Shown here: in pieces, positions 6,466 to 13,405 of the stretch
Numbering within the stretch: the stretch's first letter is position 1
How the letters are laid out: each line of letters opens with the position of its first letter
Assembly (NCBI GenBank): GCA_025934335.1
Contig: JAICYG010000066.1
Coordinates: forward strand, 1 to 13,418
Direction: 5' to 3'
Length of the DNA stretch: 13,418 bases
Source of the DNA: Thermoleophilia bacterium
Lineage (GTDB): Bacteria > Actinomycetota > Thermoleophilia > Gaiellales > Gaiellaceae
Notes under the pieces: generated by a model
Told to the model about the DNA's origin: nothing
The model's database searches: none
The model's input: the letters and a program-made list of their open reading frames with translations, nothing else
Translations under genes and position numbers: made by a program

Positions 6466-6473
6466 CCTCCTTT
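6466..6473 (-). promoter_or_regulatory. Ribosome binding site fixing the start at 6459
   Basis: The minus strand reads AAAGGAGG, a near-perfect anti-SD match, six bases before ATG. It rules out the longer upstream starts in the same frame. Confidence 0.85.
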
Positions 6474-6492
6474 CGACCCCTTGCTTGAGCCG

Positions 6493-6521
6493 ACAATACG
6501 CCTGTCGCGAACGTCGGCCAA
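6493..6521 (-). promoter_or_regulatory. Housekeeping-type promoter for the 99-residue protein gene
   Basis: On the minus strand, TTGGCC (6516-6521) is followed after exactly 17 bp by TATTGT (6493-6498). Each hexamer matches 4 of 6 consensus bases. Transcription would start near 6486, leaving a short leader that contains the AAAGGAGG site. The region 6460-6724 is otherwise non-coding and separates this gene from the divergent sigma-factor gene. Confidence 0.4.
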
Positions 6522-6724
6522 GCCTCCGCACGAGCGTCGACCGACTGCCGTCGCCCTGTCCGGCGGGTAGGGCGCGCGTCTCGCCCGGGGTCGCAAAGGG
6601 CCACGACCTTCGCGCGTGATCCGCGTGCGAAAGAGCTCCTTCGGTACGAGAGTCAGATTGTCGAGCGCGAGCGCGCAAGCTGGATGAGCGTCTGGTTGGC
6701 GCCTGCAGGCGGGAACCAAGGGGC

Positions 6725-7291
6725 TTGCATCGGGAAACTGTGGGTGTGCCGGTGTCGTTCGCAGATGCCTTCCGTGCCGAGTTTCCGTCGCTGCATCGCT
6801 ATCTGCGGCGGCGGGTCGGGACGGCGGCGGCCGACGATCTCGCCTCCGAGACGTTCGCGATCGCTTTTGCCCGCTGGGATTCGTTCGATCAGTCGCGGCC
6901 GCCGCGTCCCTGGCTCTACGGGATCGCGTCGAACCTGGCCCAGCATCAGTGGCGCAGCGAACGGCGGAAGCTTCTCGCCTACGCGCGAACGGGTGTCGAT
7001 CCTGTCACCTCGGATCTCGACGACGCCCTCGGGCGCGCTGATGCCGACGCGCAGAGAAGGCAGCTCGCGGCCGCGCTTGCCGCACTCCGTGACGAAGACC
7101 GGGACATCCTCCTCTTGCACGCCTGGGCCGAGCTGAGCGATGCCGAGATTGCTGCCGCGCTCTCGTTGCCCGTCGGCACTGTCAAGTCGCGCCTTCATCG
7201 GACGCGCGCACAACTCGGGAACCAGCTGAGCCCCGACGGGCAACTGCCAGTGAAGGCGGACGCTGTCGCGGAGCGAGAGGCAACCCGATGA
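6725..7291 (+). CDS. RNA polymerase sigma factor, ECF type (sigma-70 family)
   Basis: A compact sigma factor of up to 188 residues. Region 2 (about 16-85) has FRAEFPSLHRYLRRRVG, DLASETFAIAFARW and PWLYGIASNLAQHQWR, which bind core polymerase and the -10. Region 4 (about 113-166) has LRDEDRDILLLHAWAELSDAEIAAALSLPVGTVKSRLHR, with a helix-turn-helix at about 137-160 for the -35. No region 1 or 3 is present, as usual for ECF factors. The start is uncertain: TTG at 6725 (AAGGGG lies too close before it), or GTG at 6740 (GGGA 4-5 nt before), 6746 or 6752. The conserved part begins near 6757, so all are possible. The stop overlaps the ATG of the next gene (ATGA), linking it to a membrane partner. 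Its promoters cannot be read here. Confidence 0.9.
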   Translation: MHRETVGVPVSFADAFRAEFPSLHRYLRRRVGTAAADDLASETFAIAFARWDSFDQSRPPRPWLYGIASNLAQHQWRSERRKLLAYARTGVDPVTSDLDDALGRADADAQRRQLAAALAALRDEDRDILLLHAWAELSDAEIAAALSLPVGTVKSRLHRTRAQLGNQLSPDGQLPVKADAVAEREATR

Positions 7292-8628
7292 GTGATCACT
7301 TGCAGCTACTCGATGAGTTCCGGAGCGAGGTTCCGGCAGCAGATGATGCGACCGTCGAGCGTGTGCTCGCTCGGATCACTGCTGGGGCGCCGGCGCGACG
7401 GCGTTCGCCGCTGCAGCGCTTCGGCCGTCGTCAGCGCCTAACGCTTGTGATCGCGCTTGCCGCGCTTCTGCTCGCGGCCGCATCGGTCGCTGCGGTGAAG
7501 GAAGGGCCGTGGTGGCAGAGCGGCGGCCCGCCTGTCGATCCGCAGGCGGTCGCCTCCGTCGCCCGCGACAACATGCCCGCGAGCGTCAAGCTGGCCGATG
7601 CGCGAACGGTCGTGACTTCGGGGGATGCAGCGCTTGTCGCCGTGCCGCTGAACGCGACCGGCTACTGCCTGATTCCGGCGATCGGCGGTCACGCGACCCT
7701 CGGCGCACAGTGCGAGTACCAGGTGAGAAACCCCGAGCGCGGAGACGACGACCGGACGATCAGCGTGACTCGCCGGGCGGCTGGTAGCGATCCCGCGGCA
7801 TGGATCGTCTACGGACGCATCACCGACCCGCGCGCGACGCACATCGACCTCGGGCCGTTCGCCCTCGACCTCGCCACCGGAGGCTTCTTTCTCGGTGAGG
7901 TGCCGCAGGGTGAGTGGTCGCGGCTGAGCAGCAGCGCCACGAGCGGCGCGATCCTCGATCATTCCGGCGGTGTGCTTCGCCGCGGCTGCGTGAACTGGGC
8001 GGCTGCGCCTGTCGGCGCAACCAAGGACGGCGAGTATCCGGTGCCGCTCTGGACGGAGTCGACCGGCAGCAAGTGCAACGTGCAGAAGCCTGCGGTGCTA
8101 CCCACGGTTGATCTCGGCACTGCGAAAAAGCTCTTCGATGTGACCCTGACGCAGAACTACAGCATCTGGAAGGCGGGCCAGACTGTCACCTTCGAAGCCG
8201 CACAGAGGTCGGACGGGACGAGTTGCCTCGTCGCCACCGGCCCGGAAGCGGTCGGAGGCGTCAATTTCTCCAACGGCTGCGGTGCCGACAATGCGTCGAC
8301 AAGCCCTCAGCATCCGATTAACGTCGGGATCGGCGCGGGGCTTACGCACGTCGATGGCAAAGCGGTCTACACCTGGGACATCAGCGGCGGCGTCGACCCT
8401 GGATCGAGGATCGTGAAGTTGGAGCTTCACTCGGACAGTGGAACGACACCGGTCTCCTTCGCTGGCGGCTTCTTCTTCGCGCAGTTCCCGGTGACCACCC
8501 CCGGTCCGCAGAAGGGAACCGTGTCGATGCCGCCTGGAAAGTGGCTCCTCCTCGGGCTCGACGCGGCGGGCAACCAGGTCGCCCACGTCGATCTGGTCGC
8601 TTCTTACCGGCAGGCGACGCCACACTGA
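7288..8628 (+). CDS. Single-pass membrane protein coupled to the sigma factor; probable sigma regulator with outer sensor domain
   Basis: The 446-residue protein has an N-terminal cytoplasmic part (1-50; MSDHLQLLDEFRSEVP then ERVLARITAG), one transmembrane helix (about 51-70, LTLVIALAALLLAAASVAAV), and a long outer domain. Six cysteines (127, 142, 234, 263, 313, 331) all lie outside, enough for three disulfides. The C-terminal half includes DVTLTQNYSIWKAGQTVTF and GGFFFAQFPVTTPGP, probably beta-rich. The N-terminal layout resembles proteins encoded after actinobacterial ECF sigma genes, but it lacks the zinc HxxxCxxC motif of ZAS anti-sigma factors. The ATG overlaps the sigma stop. An anti-sigma or co-sensor role is inferred from context only; the outer domain is not one I recognise. 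GC content is lower than in the flanking genes. Confidence 0.8.
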   Translation: MSDHLQLLDEFRSEVPAADDATVERVLARITAGAPARRRSPLQRFGRRQRLTLVIALAALLLAAASVAAVKEGPWWQSGGPPVDPQAVASVARDNMPASVKLADARTVVTSGDAALVAVPLNATGYCLIPAIGGHATLGAQCEYQVRNPERGDDDRTISVTRRAAGSDPAAWIVYGRITDPRATHIDLGPFALDLATGGFFLGEVPQGEWSRLSSSATSGAILDHSGGVLRRGCVNWAAAPVGATKDGEYPVPLWTESTGSKCNVQKPAVLPTVDLGTAKKLFDVTLTQNYSIWKAGQTVTFEAAQRSDGTSCLVATGPEAVGGVNFSNGCGADNASTSPQHPINVGIGAGLTHVDGKAVYTWDISGGVDPGSRIVKLELHSDSGTTPVSFAGGFFFAQFPVTTPGPQKGTVSMPPGKWLLLGLDAAGNQVAHVDLVASYRQATPH

Positions 8629-8930
8629 AACGCCGCGCCCCAGGCCGTCACATCGGTACCGAACGGCTACGAGCGCCAGAATGCCGAGCACGTGCGGGCC
8701 GGGCCCGTCCTTCCGCCGACACCCCGGGCCGGTGGCGGCGATGGGTTGGAGTCCAAACAATCCTGTCGAAGCTGTCGCGGGCAGAAAGCTCCCCACAGTC
8801 AGAAACAATCAGCGGCTCAACGTCAAGCACGTGATCTTCCGATCCAGTGCGTGAACGGCGCGGGTTGCAGATGGGTGGCAACGAGAAGGCGGCCTCGCGG
8901 CCGCGCTTCGAGAAATCCTGGTCTTCGAGG
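8629..8930. other. Gene-free stretch of 302 bp between the membrane-protein gene and tRNA-Ala
   Basis: I see no convincing coding region. A small dyad (GGCCGT 8643-8648 / ACGGCT 8663-8668) enclosing the palindrome TCGGTACCGA (8653-8662) lies 15 bp after the stop at 8628 and might help end transcription. Another GC-rich dyad is GGCCCG 8702-8707 / CGGGCC 8725-8730. The tRNA-side hairpin is listed separately. Confidence 0.5.
8889..8904 (-). terminator. Hairpin downstream of tRNA-Ala
   Basis: GCGGCC (8889-8894) and GGCCGC (8899-8904) pair around a 4-base loop, 27 bp beyond the tRNA 3' end. On the minus strand it is followed by CTTCTCGTT, a partial pyrimidine run. It is a short stem. Confidence 0.4.
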
Positions 8931-9003
8931 TGGAGCTAGGCGGACTCGAACCGCCGACCTCCTGGGTGCGATCCAGGCGCTCTCCCAACTGAGCTATAGC
9001 CCC
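8931..9003 (-). tRNA. tRNA-Ala, anticodon CGC
   Basis: The minus strand folds as a full 73-nt cloverleaf. Acceptor GGGGCTA pairs with TAGCTCC (one G-U), with discriminator A. D arm GCTC/GAGC. Anticodon arm CCTGG-ATCGCAC-CCAGG, giving CGC, which reads the Ala codon GCG that is frequent in this window. T arm GGCGG-TTCGAGT-CCGCC. The next three bases are CCT, so CCA is not encoded and must be added after transcription. It stands alone, divergent from the Ig-like protein gene. Confidence 0.95.
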
Positions 9004-9014
9004 GAGGCGGCAAC

Positions 9015-9020
9015 AGTGTA
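9015..9020 (-). promoter_or_regulatory. -10 element for tRNA-Ala
   Basis: The minus strand reads TACACT, with 11 bases to the tRNA 5' end, so a start about 7 nt downstream would leave a leader of about 5 nt. The -35 is not clear. The same hexamer occurs before the first dehydrogenase gene. Confidence 0.45.
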
Positions 9021-9102
9021 GCGCGGGCCGGCTTTACCAGACCCTCACATTCGCTTCACTCCGTCCCCTTCGGCGGCGGGAACGCGGTGTCCCTGACGCA
9101 CG

Positions 9103-9110
9103 AAAGGAGA
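9103..9110 (+). promoter_or_regulatory. Ribosome binding site fixing the start at 9117
   Basis: AAAGGAGA lies six bases before ATG 9117. An in-frame GTG at 9087 would place this site inside the gene and add ten residues before the signal peptide, so 9117 is preferred. Confidence 0.8.
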
Positions 9111-9116
9111 CCCCAC

Positions 9117-9920
9117 ATGACCCGTAGGACGAACCTGCTCGCGTTGCTGGCGGCGGGGGCCGTGACGGTGCTCGCCGTCGCCGGTCTCTCGCAGGCCGCC
9201 GGAACCGCAGCACCGAAGAACCAGAGCCCGCCGACGATCTCGGGCAAGGCCGAGGAAGGGCAGACGCTGACCGCCTCGACCGGAACGTGGAACGGCTCGC
9301 CGACCTCGTACGCCTATCGCTGGCGCCGCTGTGACGGCAACGGCGGCAGCTGCGCGACGATCAGCGGCGCGACGGACAAGACCTACGTCCTGAAGAAGGT
9401 CGACGTCGACAACACGCTGCGCGTCCGCGTGACGGCGAAGAACGCCGACGGCTCCACCGACGCGACGTCGGTGCCGACGGGCGTCGTGACGTCCGCGCCG
9501 GCTCCGCCGCCGACGACGAAGGACGGCTGCCCCACGTCGGGTAGCGGCACGCTTGCGGTCACGTCCATCGCCAACCCCGCGCGGCTGCTCGTGAACGCGC
9601 AGGCGGCGTCGCCGTCGACGATCACCCGCTCGACGACCGACCTGACGCTTCGCTTCCACGTGGTGGCGTGCAACGGCCGGCCGATCCAGGGTGCGCTCGT
9701 GTACGCGACCGCCGTCCCGTTCGAGCAGTTCAACGTGCCGGCCGAGGTCACGACGGACGCCTCCGGCTGGGCGACGGTCTCGATGCAGCAGGCGGGGCGC
9801 TTCCCGGCCTCGTCGCGCCAGCAGCTGCTGGCCGTGTTCGTCCGCGCGCGCAAGCCGGGCGAGCCGCTGCTCGGCGGCATCTCGACGCGCCGGCTCGTGT
9901 CCTTCCCGGTCAACCTCTGA
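9117..9920 (+). CDS. Secreted Ig-like domain protein, function unknown
   Basis: The 267-residue protein has a clear signal peptide (MTRRTNLLALLAAGAVTVLAVAGLSQAAG). Residues about 38-130 form an Ig-like repeat of a type common in exported actinobacterial proteins: PPTISGKAEEGQTLTA, GTWNGSP, YAYRWRRCDGNGGSCATISG, then VDVDNTLRVRVTAKNADGS. The Cys pair in RRCDGNGGSC may form a disulfide. A Pro-rich linker leads to a second beta-rich domain (about 145-267) with LTLRFHVVACNGRPIQGALVYATAVP and TTDASGWATVSM, like Big-1/carboxypeptidase-regulatory-type domains that carry a G-ALV-A motif. No enzyme motif, sortase signal or membrane anchor is seen. It is probably an exported surface or matrix protein. 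The start rests on the AAAGGAGA site. It is divergent from the tRNA gene, and 45 bp separate it from the dehydrogenase gene, which has its own promoter candidate. Confidence 0.85.
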   Translation: MTRRTNLLALLAAGAVTVLAVAGLSQAAGTAAPKNQSPPTISGKAEEGQTLTASTGTWNGSPTSYAYRWRRCDGNGGSCATISGATDKTYVLKKVDVDNTLRVRVTAKNADGSTDATSVPTGVVTSAPAPPPTTKDGCPTSGSGTLAVTSIANPARLLVNAQAASPSTITRSTTDLTLRFHVVACNGRPIQGALVYATAVPFEQFNVPAEVTTDASGWATVSMQQAGRFPASSRQQLLAVFVRARKPGEPLLGGISTRRLVSFPVNL

Positions 9921-9952
9921 CCGTCTCGTCGGGGACGCCGCGCGTGCCGCCC

Positions 9953-9958
9953 TACACT
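9953..9958 (+). promoter_or_regulatory. -10 element of a probable leaderless dehydrogenase mRNA
   Basis: TACACT is followed by seven bases and then the GTG start at 9966, so transcription would begin at or next to the start codon. No Shine-Dalgarno lies before the GTG. The -35 is unrecognisable. The hexamer is identical to the tRNA-Ala -10. Confidence 0.45.
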
Positions 9959-9965
9959 GCGGGCG

Positions 9966-10841
9966 GTGCGCGCGGTCGTCCTCGACGCGAACGGGCTCCC
10001 GGAGCTCGCCGAGCTCCCGGAGCCGTCCGGGCCGGGCGTGCTCGTCCGCGTCCGTGCCTGCGGCCTCTGCGGCTCCGACGTCGAAAAACTCGGCCGCGCT
10101 GCCGCCGGCTCCGTGCTCGGCCACGAGCTCGAGGGCGTGCTCGAGTCGGGTGAACGCGTGACTGTCATGCACCGCGTTCCGTGCGGCTCGTGCGAGCGCT
10201 GTCGCGGCGGCCACGAGTCGACGTGCGAGTCGTTCGCGGAGGCCCGCATCGATCCTGGTGGGTTCGCCGAGTGCCTGCGCGCGACGCACGCCCTGGCCCT
10301 CCCGGCGGCGATCGCCGAACTCGAAGGCGTCTGGGTCGAGCCGCTCGCGTGTGTGCTCCGGGCCGCGGAGCAGGTGCCGAGCGGGCGCGTCCTGGTCGTC
10401 GGCTGCGGCGCGATCGGCCAGCTCTGGGTGCAGGCGCTGAAGCGGCGCGGCGACGAGGTCGTTGCCGCCGACGTGCGCGCCGATCGCCTCGACCACGCGT
10501 GCCGGCTCGGAGCCGTCTCGGACGCCGGCACCGTCAATGCTGCGGTGCTGACGGCTCACGCCGGCCTGAACGACGCGATCTCTCGGCTCGAGCCGGGCGG
10601 GACGCTGCTCGTCTTCGCCGCACCGCCGGGTGACGTGCCGGTCGCGCTCGACGTTGTGTACCGGCGCGAGCTCCACGTCACCGGGTCGCGGTCCGCGAGC
10701 CCGGCACACTTCTCGGCGGCGCTCGAGCTCCTCCCCGAGCTCGTGCTTCCCGAAGTGACCACGCTCCCGCTCGATCGCTTCGGCGAAGGCGTCGAGCTCT
10801 ACCGCAGCGGGCGCGCGACGAAGGTCGTCTTCGTGCCGTGA
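9966..10841 (+). CDS. Zinc-dependent medium-chain alcohol/polyol dehydrogenase-like protein
   Basis: An MDR-superfamily oxidoreductase of 291 residues. The catalytic zinc set is intact: Cys35 (CGLCGSD), His53-Glu54 (LGHELEG) and Glu125 (WVEPLAC). The structural zinc loop has Cys73, 76, 79 and 87 (CGSCERCRGGHESTC). The Rossmann motif VVGCGAIG (144-151) binds NAD(P), with D169 at the end of the second strand suggesting NAD. It is about 50 residues shorter than usual (340-350), largely because the region between the nucleotide-binding strands and GGTLLVF is condensed. The substrate is unknown; the zinc pattern resembles sorbitol/threonine dehydrogenases. The GTG start appears leaderless. Its stop overlaps the next dehydrogenase start (GTGA), so the two are coupled and may act on the same pathway or as a heteromer. 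Confidence 0.85.
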   Translation: MRAVVLDANGLPELAELPEPSGPGVLVRVRACGLCGSDVEKLGRAAAGSVLGHELEGVLESGERVTVMHRVPCGSCERCRGGHESTCESFAEARIDPGGFAECLRATHALALPAAIAELEGVWVEPLACVLRAAEQVPSGRVLVVGCGAIGQLWVQALKRRGDEVVAADVRADRLDHACRLGAVSDAGTVNAAVLTAHAGLNDAISRLEPGGTLLVFAAPPGDVPVALDVVYRRELHVTGSRSASPAHFSAALELLPELVLPEVTTLPLDRFGEGVELYRSGRATKVVFVP

Positions 10842-11770
10842 GAGCCGCGCGGCTCTACGCGCCCGGCGATCTCCGTGTCGAGGACGTGCCGAAGCCTGCG
10901 CCCGGCCCCGGAGACGTCCTGGTGCGGGTCGAGGTGGCTCTCACCGACGGGACGGACCTGAAGACGTACCGCCGCGGCCACCCTCTCCTGCTCGCCGACC
11001 CGCCGGCGCCGTTCGGGCACGAGTTCTGCGGCATCGTCGACGGCCGGCGCGTCGTCGCCGCCAACTCGGCGCCGTGCGGCGCCTGCGAGGGGTGCGTCCG
11101 CGGCGAGCAGTGCCGCGAGCTCGTCTTCCTCTCCGGCGCCTACGGCGATTGGCTCCTGATCCCCGAGCGGATCGCCGGGGTGAACATGCACGACGTGCCC
11201 CCGGGCGTCGCGCCGGAGGTGGCGGCGATGGTCGAGCCGCTCGGCTGCTGCCTCCGCGGCGTCGAACGGGCGGGCGTCCGGACCGGAGATCGCGTTGCCA
11301 TTCTCGGAGCCGGCCCGATCGGGCTGATGCTCGCAGCGTGTGCCGCGGACGCCGGCGGTCGACCGGTCGTCGTCGGCGGCCGGCCCGAGCGACGGGCGCT
11401 CATCGAGGAGTTCGGCGCCGAGGCCGGCGACGGCCGCGGTGCCGACATCGTGATCGAGGCCGCGGGAACCGAGGAGGCGTGGTTCGAGGCGGAGGAGCTC
11501 GTCCGGCCCGGTGGCACGGTCGTCATGTTCGGCGGGCTACCGCGCGACGCACGGCCGCCGATCGATGCGTACCGCCTTCACTACGAGGAGCTCACCATTC
11601 GCGGCTCCTTCCATCACACGCCTGCGACCGTGCGGGCGGCGCTCGGCTTCCTCGCGAGCGGCGCCTACCCGTGGGAGACGCTCGTCACGCACCGTGTCCT
11701 CCTCGACGACCTGCCTGCGCTCTTCGCCGACCCGCCCCGTGACCTCCTCAAGGCCGCCGTCACTCCGTGA
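10838..11770 (+). CDS. Zinc-type MDR dehydrogenase with Asp in place of the first catalytic-zinc Cys
   Basis: A 310-residue MDR-family protein related to but diverged from its upstream neighbour. It has PPAPFGHEFCG (His61, Glu62), MVEPLGC (Glu133), the structural zinc cysteines 80, 83, 86 and 92 with a loop two residues shorter than usual, a Rossmann motif ILGAGPIG (155-162), and GADIVIEAAG then RPGGTVVMFGG. Where relatives have Cys-Gly-Thr-Asp, this reads LTDGTD: Asp37, codon GAC, takes the place of the catalytic-zinc Cys. Asp can bind zinc, so activity is possible but may be altered. The GTG start at 10838 overlaps the previous stop by 4 bp. The 3' end overlaps the next gene by about 32 bp. 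The substrate is unknown. Confidence 0.84.
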   Translation: MRAARLYAPGDLRVEDVPKPAPGPGDVLVRVEVALTDGTDLKTYRRGHPLLLADPPAPFGHEFCGIVDGRRVVAANSAPCGACEGCVRGEQCRELVFLSGAYGDWLLIPERIAGVNMHDVPPGVAPEVAAMVEPLGCCLRGVERAGVRTGDRVAILGAGPIGLMLAACAADAGGRPVVVGGRPERRALIEEFGAEAGDGRGADIVIEAAGTEEAWFEAEELVRPGGTVVMFGGLPRDARPPIDAYRLHYEELTIRGSFHHTPATVRAALGFLASGAYPWETLVTHRVLLDDLPALFADPPRDLLKAAVTP

Positions 11771-12728
11771 GCTGAACCGGACGCTGCTCGCGCGGCAGCT
11801 GCTGCTCGAGCGCTCCGCGCTGTCGGCCGTGGACGCCGTGCGGCACCTCCTGGCGCTCCAGGCGCAGTGGGCGCCGGCCGCCTATGTCGCGCTCTGGTCG
11901 CGGCTCGAAGGCTTCCGGAAGGAAGACCTGACGACGTCGCCCGGGATCGTCAAGGCATCGACGCTCCGCGGGACGCTGCATGTGATGGCGCGAGACGTAT
12001 TTCCGGCCATTTCGGCTGCGGCGATCGAGTCGCGGCGCGGACGCACGGCGAACCTCGGCGTCGACATCGCGGCACTCCGGCGGGCGCTGCCGCGGCGTGC
12101 TCTCGGACAGGCCGAAGCCGAGCAAATCGCGGCGCGCGTCTTCGGCACCGACGACCGCTGGACGATTGCGTTCGCCCTCCGCGCCCTGCCTTTCGTCCGA
12201 GACGGCGTCGTCGGCACGTGGCCGCACACGAAGCCTCCGGCCGTCAGGTTGTGGCGTGAGCGGCTGCCCGACCCGCAGGAGAGCGCGAGACGCGTCGTCC
12301 GTGCGTTCCTGGCTGCGTACGGCCCGGCGACACGAGCAGAGGTCGAGCGTTTCACGAGCTTCCGGATCCGGCAGCTGCGGCCGGCGCTCGACGGTCTCGA
12401 GGAGCGTGACGGGTTGTACGACGTTCCCGGCGCGCCACGGGTCTCCGCCCGGGTGCGCGCGCCGGTGCGGTTCCTGCCGGCCTACGACTCCATGCTGCTC
12501 GCGCACCTCGAGAACGGCCGCGTGATCCCGCCGGAGTACGTCGCAGCCGTCTACAACCGCAAGAATGCGACGTGCAAGAGCACGTTCACCGTCGACGGCT
12601 TCGTCGCGGGCACGTGGCGGCTGGACGGGAAGCGGATCGTCGTCGAACCCTTCGCGACGCTCCCGTCGAGGTGGCGCCGCGAGGTGAACGATGAGGCGGC
12701 CCGTCTGGTCGCGTGGTGGCTCGCCTAA
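11739..12728 (+). CDS. Winged-helix HTH_42 protein, AlkZ/YcaQ-like DNA glycosylase family
   Basis: The 329-residue protein matches the HTH_42 family: LNRTLLARQLLLERS (12-26), AVRHLLALQAQWAPAAYVALWSRLEGF (33-59), STLRGTLHVM (74-83), FLPAYDSMLLAH (245-256) and STFTVDGFVAGTW (281-293). Characterised members (AlkZ, E. coli YcaQ/AlkX) remove alkylated or crosslinked bases, and AlkZ uses a Gln-x-Gln motif; here QAQ is at 41-43. Many HTH_42 proteins are uncharacterised, so the activity is inferred. The start is taken as GTG 11739, the last start before the conserved LNR-LLARQ block; no ribosome site is seen, so it may be coupled to the dehydrogenase gene it overlaps. Its TAA shares bases with the stop of the convergent nucS gene. 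Confidence 0.82.
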   Translation: MTSSRPPSLRELNRTLLARQLLLERSALSAVDAVRHLLALQAQWAPAAYVALWSRLEGFRKEDLTTSPGIVKASTLRGTLHVMARDVFPAISAAAIESRRGRTANLGVDIAALRRALPRRALGQAEAEQIAARVFGTDDRWTIAFALRALPFVRDGVVGTWPHTKPPAVRLWRERLPDPQESARRVVRAFLAAYGPATRAEVERFTSFRIRQLRPALDGLEERDGLYDVPGAPRVSARVRAPVRFLPAYDSMLLAHLENGRVIPPEYVAAVYNRKNATCKSTFTVDGFVAGTWRLDGKRIVVEPFATLPSRWRREVNDEAARLVAWWLA

Positions 12729-13405
12729 ACGGCGAAGAGCGTCAGCTCGGGCTCCCGCTCGCCGCGCAGGACTGCGAGGTCGACGCAGGCCGTGCCGATG
12801 CCGCGCTGCTCGGCGAGCGCGACGGCCTGCGGCTTCAGCTGCTGCGCGGCGAGGATGCCGCGGCAGCCGGCGCGCGACGGGTCTGCGCGGATGCAGTCGA
12901 GGTACCGCGACAGCTGCTCGACGGCGTCGATCGTGCCGACCCGCTTGATCTCGACGGCGACCCAGCCGTCGTCCTCGGCGCGGCACATCAGATCGACCGG
13001 GCCGACGTCGGTCGGCCATTCCCGCTTGACGAGCCTCAGGCCGGCCTCGACGTGCGTCGGGTCGTCGGCCAGCAGGAGCTGCAGGTCACGCTCGACGCCG
13101 TCCTTCTCGAGGCCGGCCGCCTCGCCCATGTCGTGCGTCACGTCCGAGAGCACCTCGAGCAGCCGGATCTCGAGCCGGTCCTCGCTCCGCCCGGCACGCT
13201 TGCGGACGACGACGAGCCCGTCGGTCAGCTCGACTACCGTGGGGGGCGTCATCCAGTTGAGCGGCTTTACGGATTGCCCCCCGGAATCCGACCAGACCAT
13301 GAACGTGCCGTCCTCCTTGATCATCAGGAGGCGCACAGACTCGGCAAGCCGTGTGGTCAAACGGCCGGTGTAGGACACCTCGCAGCGGGCGACGATCAGA
13401 CGCAT
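12725..13405 (-). CDS. nucS: Endonuclease NucS (EndoMS), mismatch-specific
   Basis: NucS replaces MutS/MutL in many actinobacteria and archaea and cuts both strands at certain mismatches. The 226-residue protein has the N-terminal dimer/DNA-binding domain (MRLIVARCEVSYTGRLTTRL, then MVWSDSGGQSVKPLNWMTPP) and the C-terminal RecB-like nuclease. Nuclease motifs are Glu105 (VERDLQLLL), Asp138 (GPVDLMCR), Glu152 and Lys154 (VAVEIKR), and Gln164/Tyr168 (EQLSRYL). The C-terminal PELTLFAV resembles a sliding-clamp-binding peptide. The length is normal for actinobacterial NucS. The ATG at 13405 gives the canonical N-terminus; only 13 upstream bases are visible, with no ribosome site. It converges on the AlkZ-like gene with a 4-bp stop overlap. 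Confidence 0.96.
   Translation of the reverse strand: MRLIVARCEVSYTGRLTTRLAESVRLLMIKEDGTFMVWSDSGGQSVKPLNWMTPPTVVELTDGLVVVRKRAGRSEDRLEIRLLEVLSDVTHDMGEAAGLEKDGVERDLQLLLADDPTHVEAGLRLVKREWPTDVGPVDLMCRAEDDGWVAVEIKRVGTIDAVEQLSRYLDCIRADPSRAGCRGILAAQQLKPQAVALAEQRGIGTACVDLAVLRGEREPELTLFAV

Noticed and set aside
6460..6678. N-terminal extension of the 99-residue protein up to 6678
   Set aside because: The extension is Arg-rich without family similarity, and the AAAGGAGG site directly precedes ATG 6459.
6733..6759. GGAAACT-N16-CGTT, resembling an ECF-type autoregulatory promoter
   Set aside because: Its transcript would start inside the conserved sigma region 2 coding sequence, so it cannot drive the complete gene.
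8931..9003. tRNA gene as an integration site for the lower-GC region
   Set aside because: I saw no second copy of the tRNA 3' end, no integrase and no mobile gene in the window.
8692..9021. Open frame across the tRNA ending in RTRTADLLGAIQALSQLSYSP
   Set aside because: This peptide is what the antisense strand of a tRNA-Ala gene gives when translated. It is a known kind of false protein and has no ribosome site.
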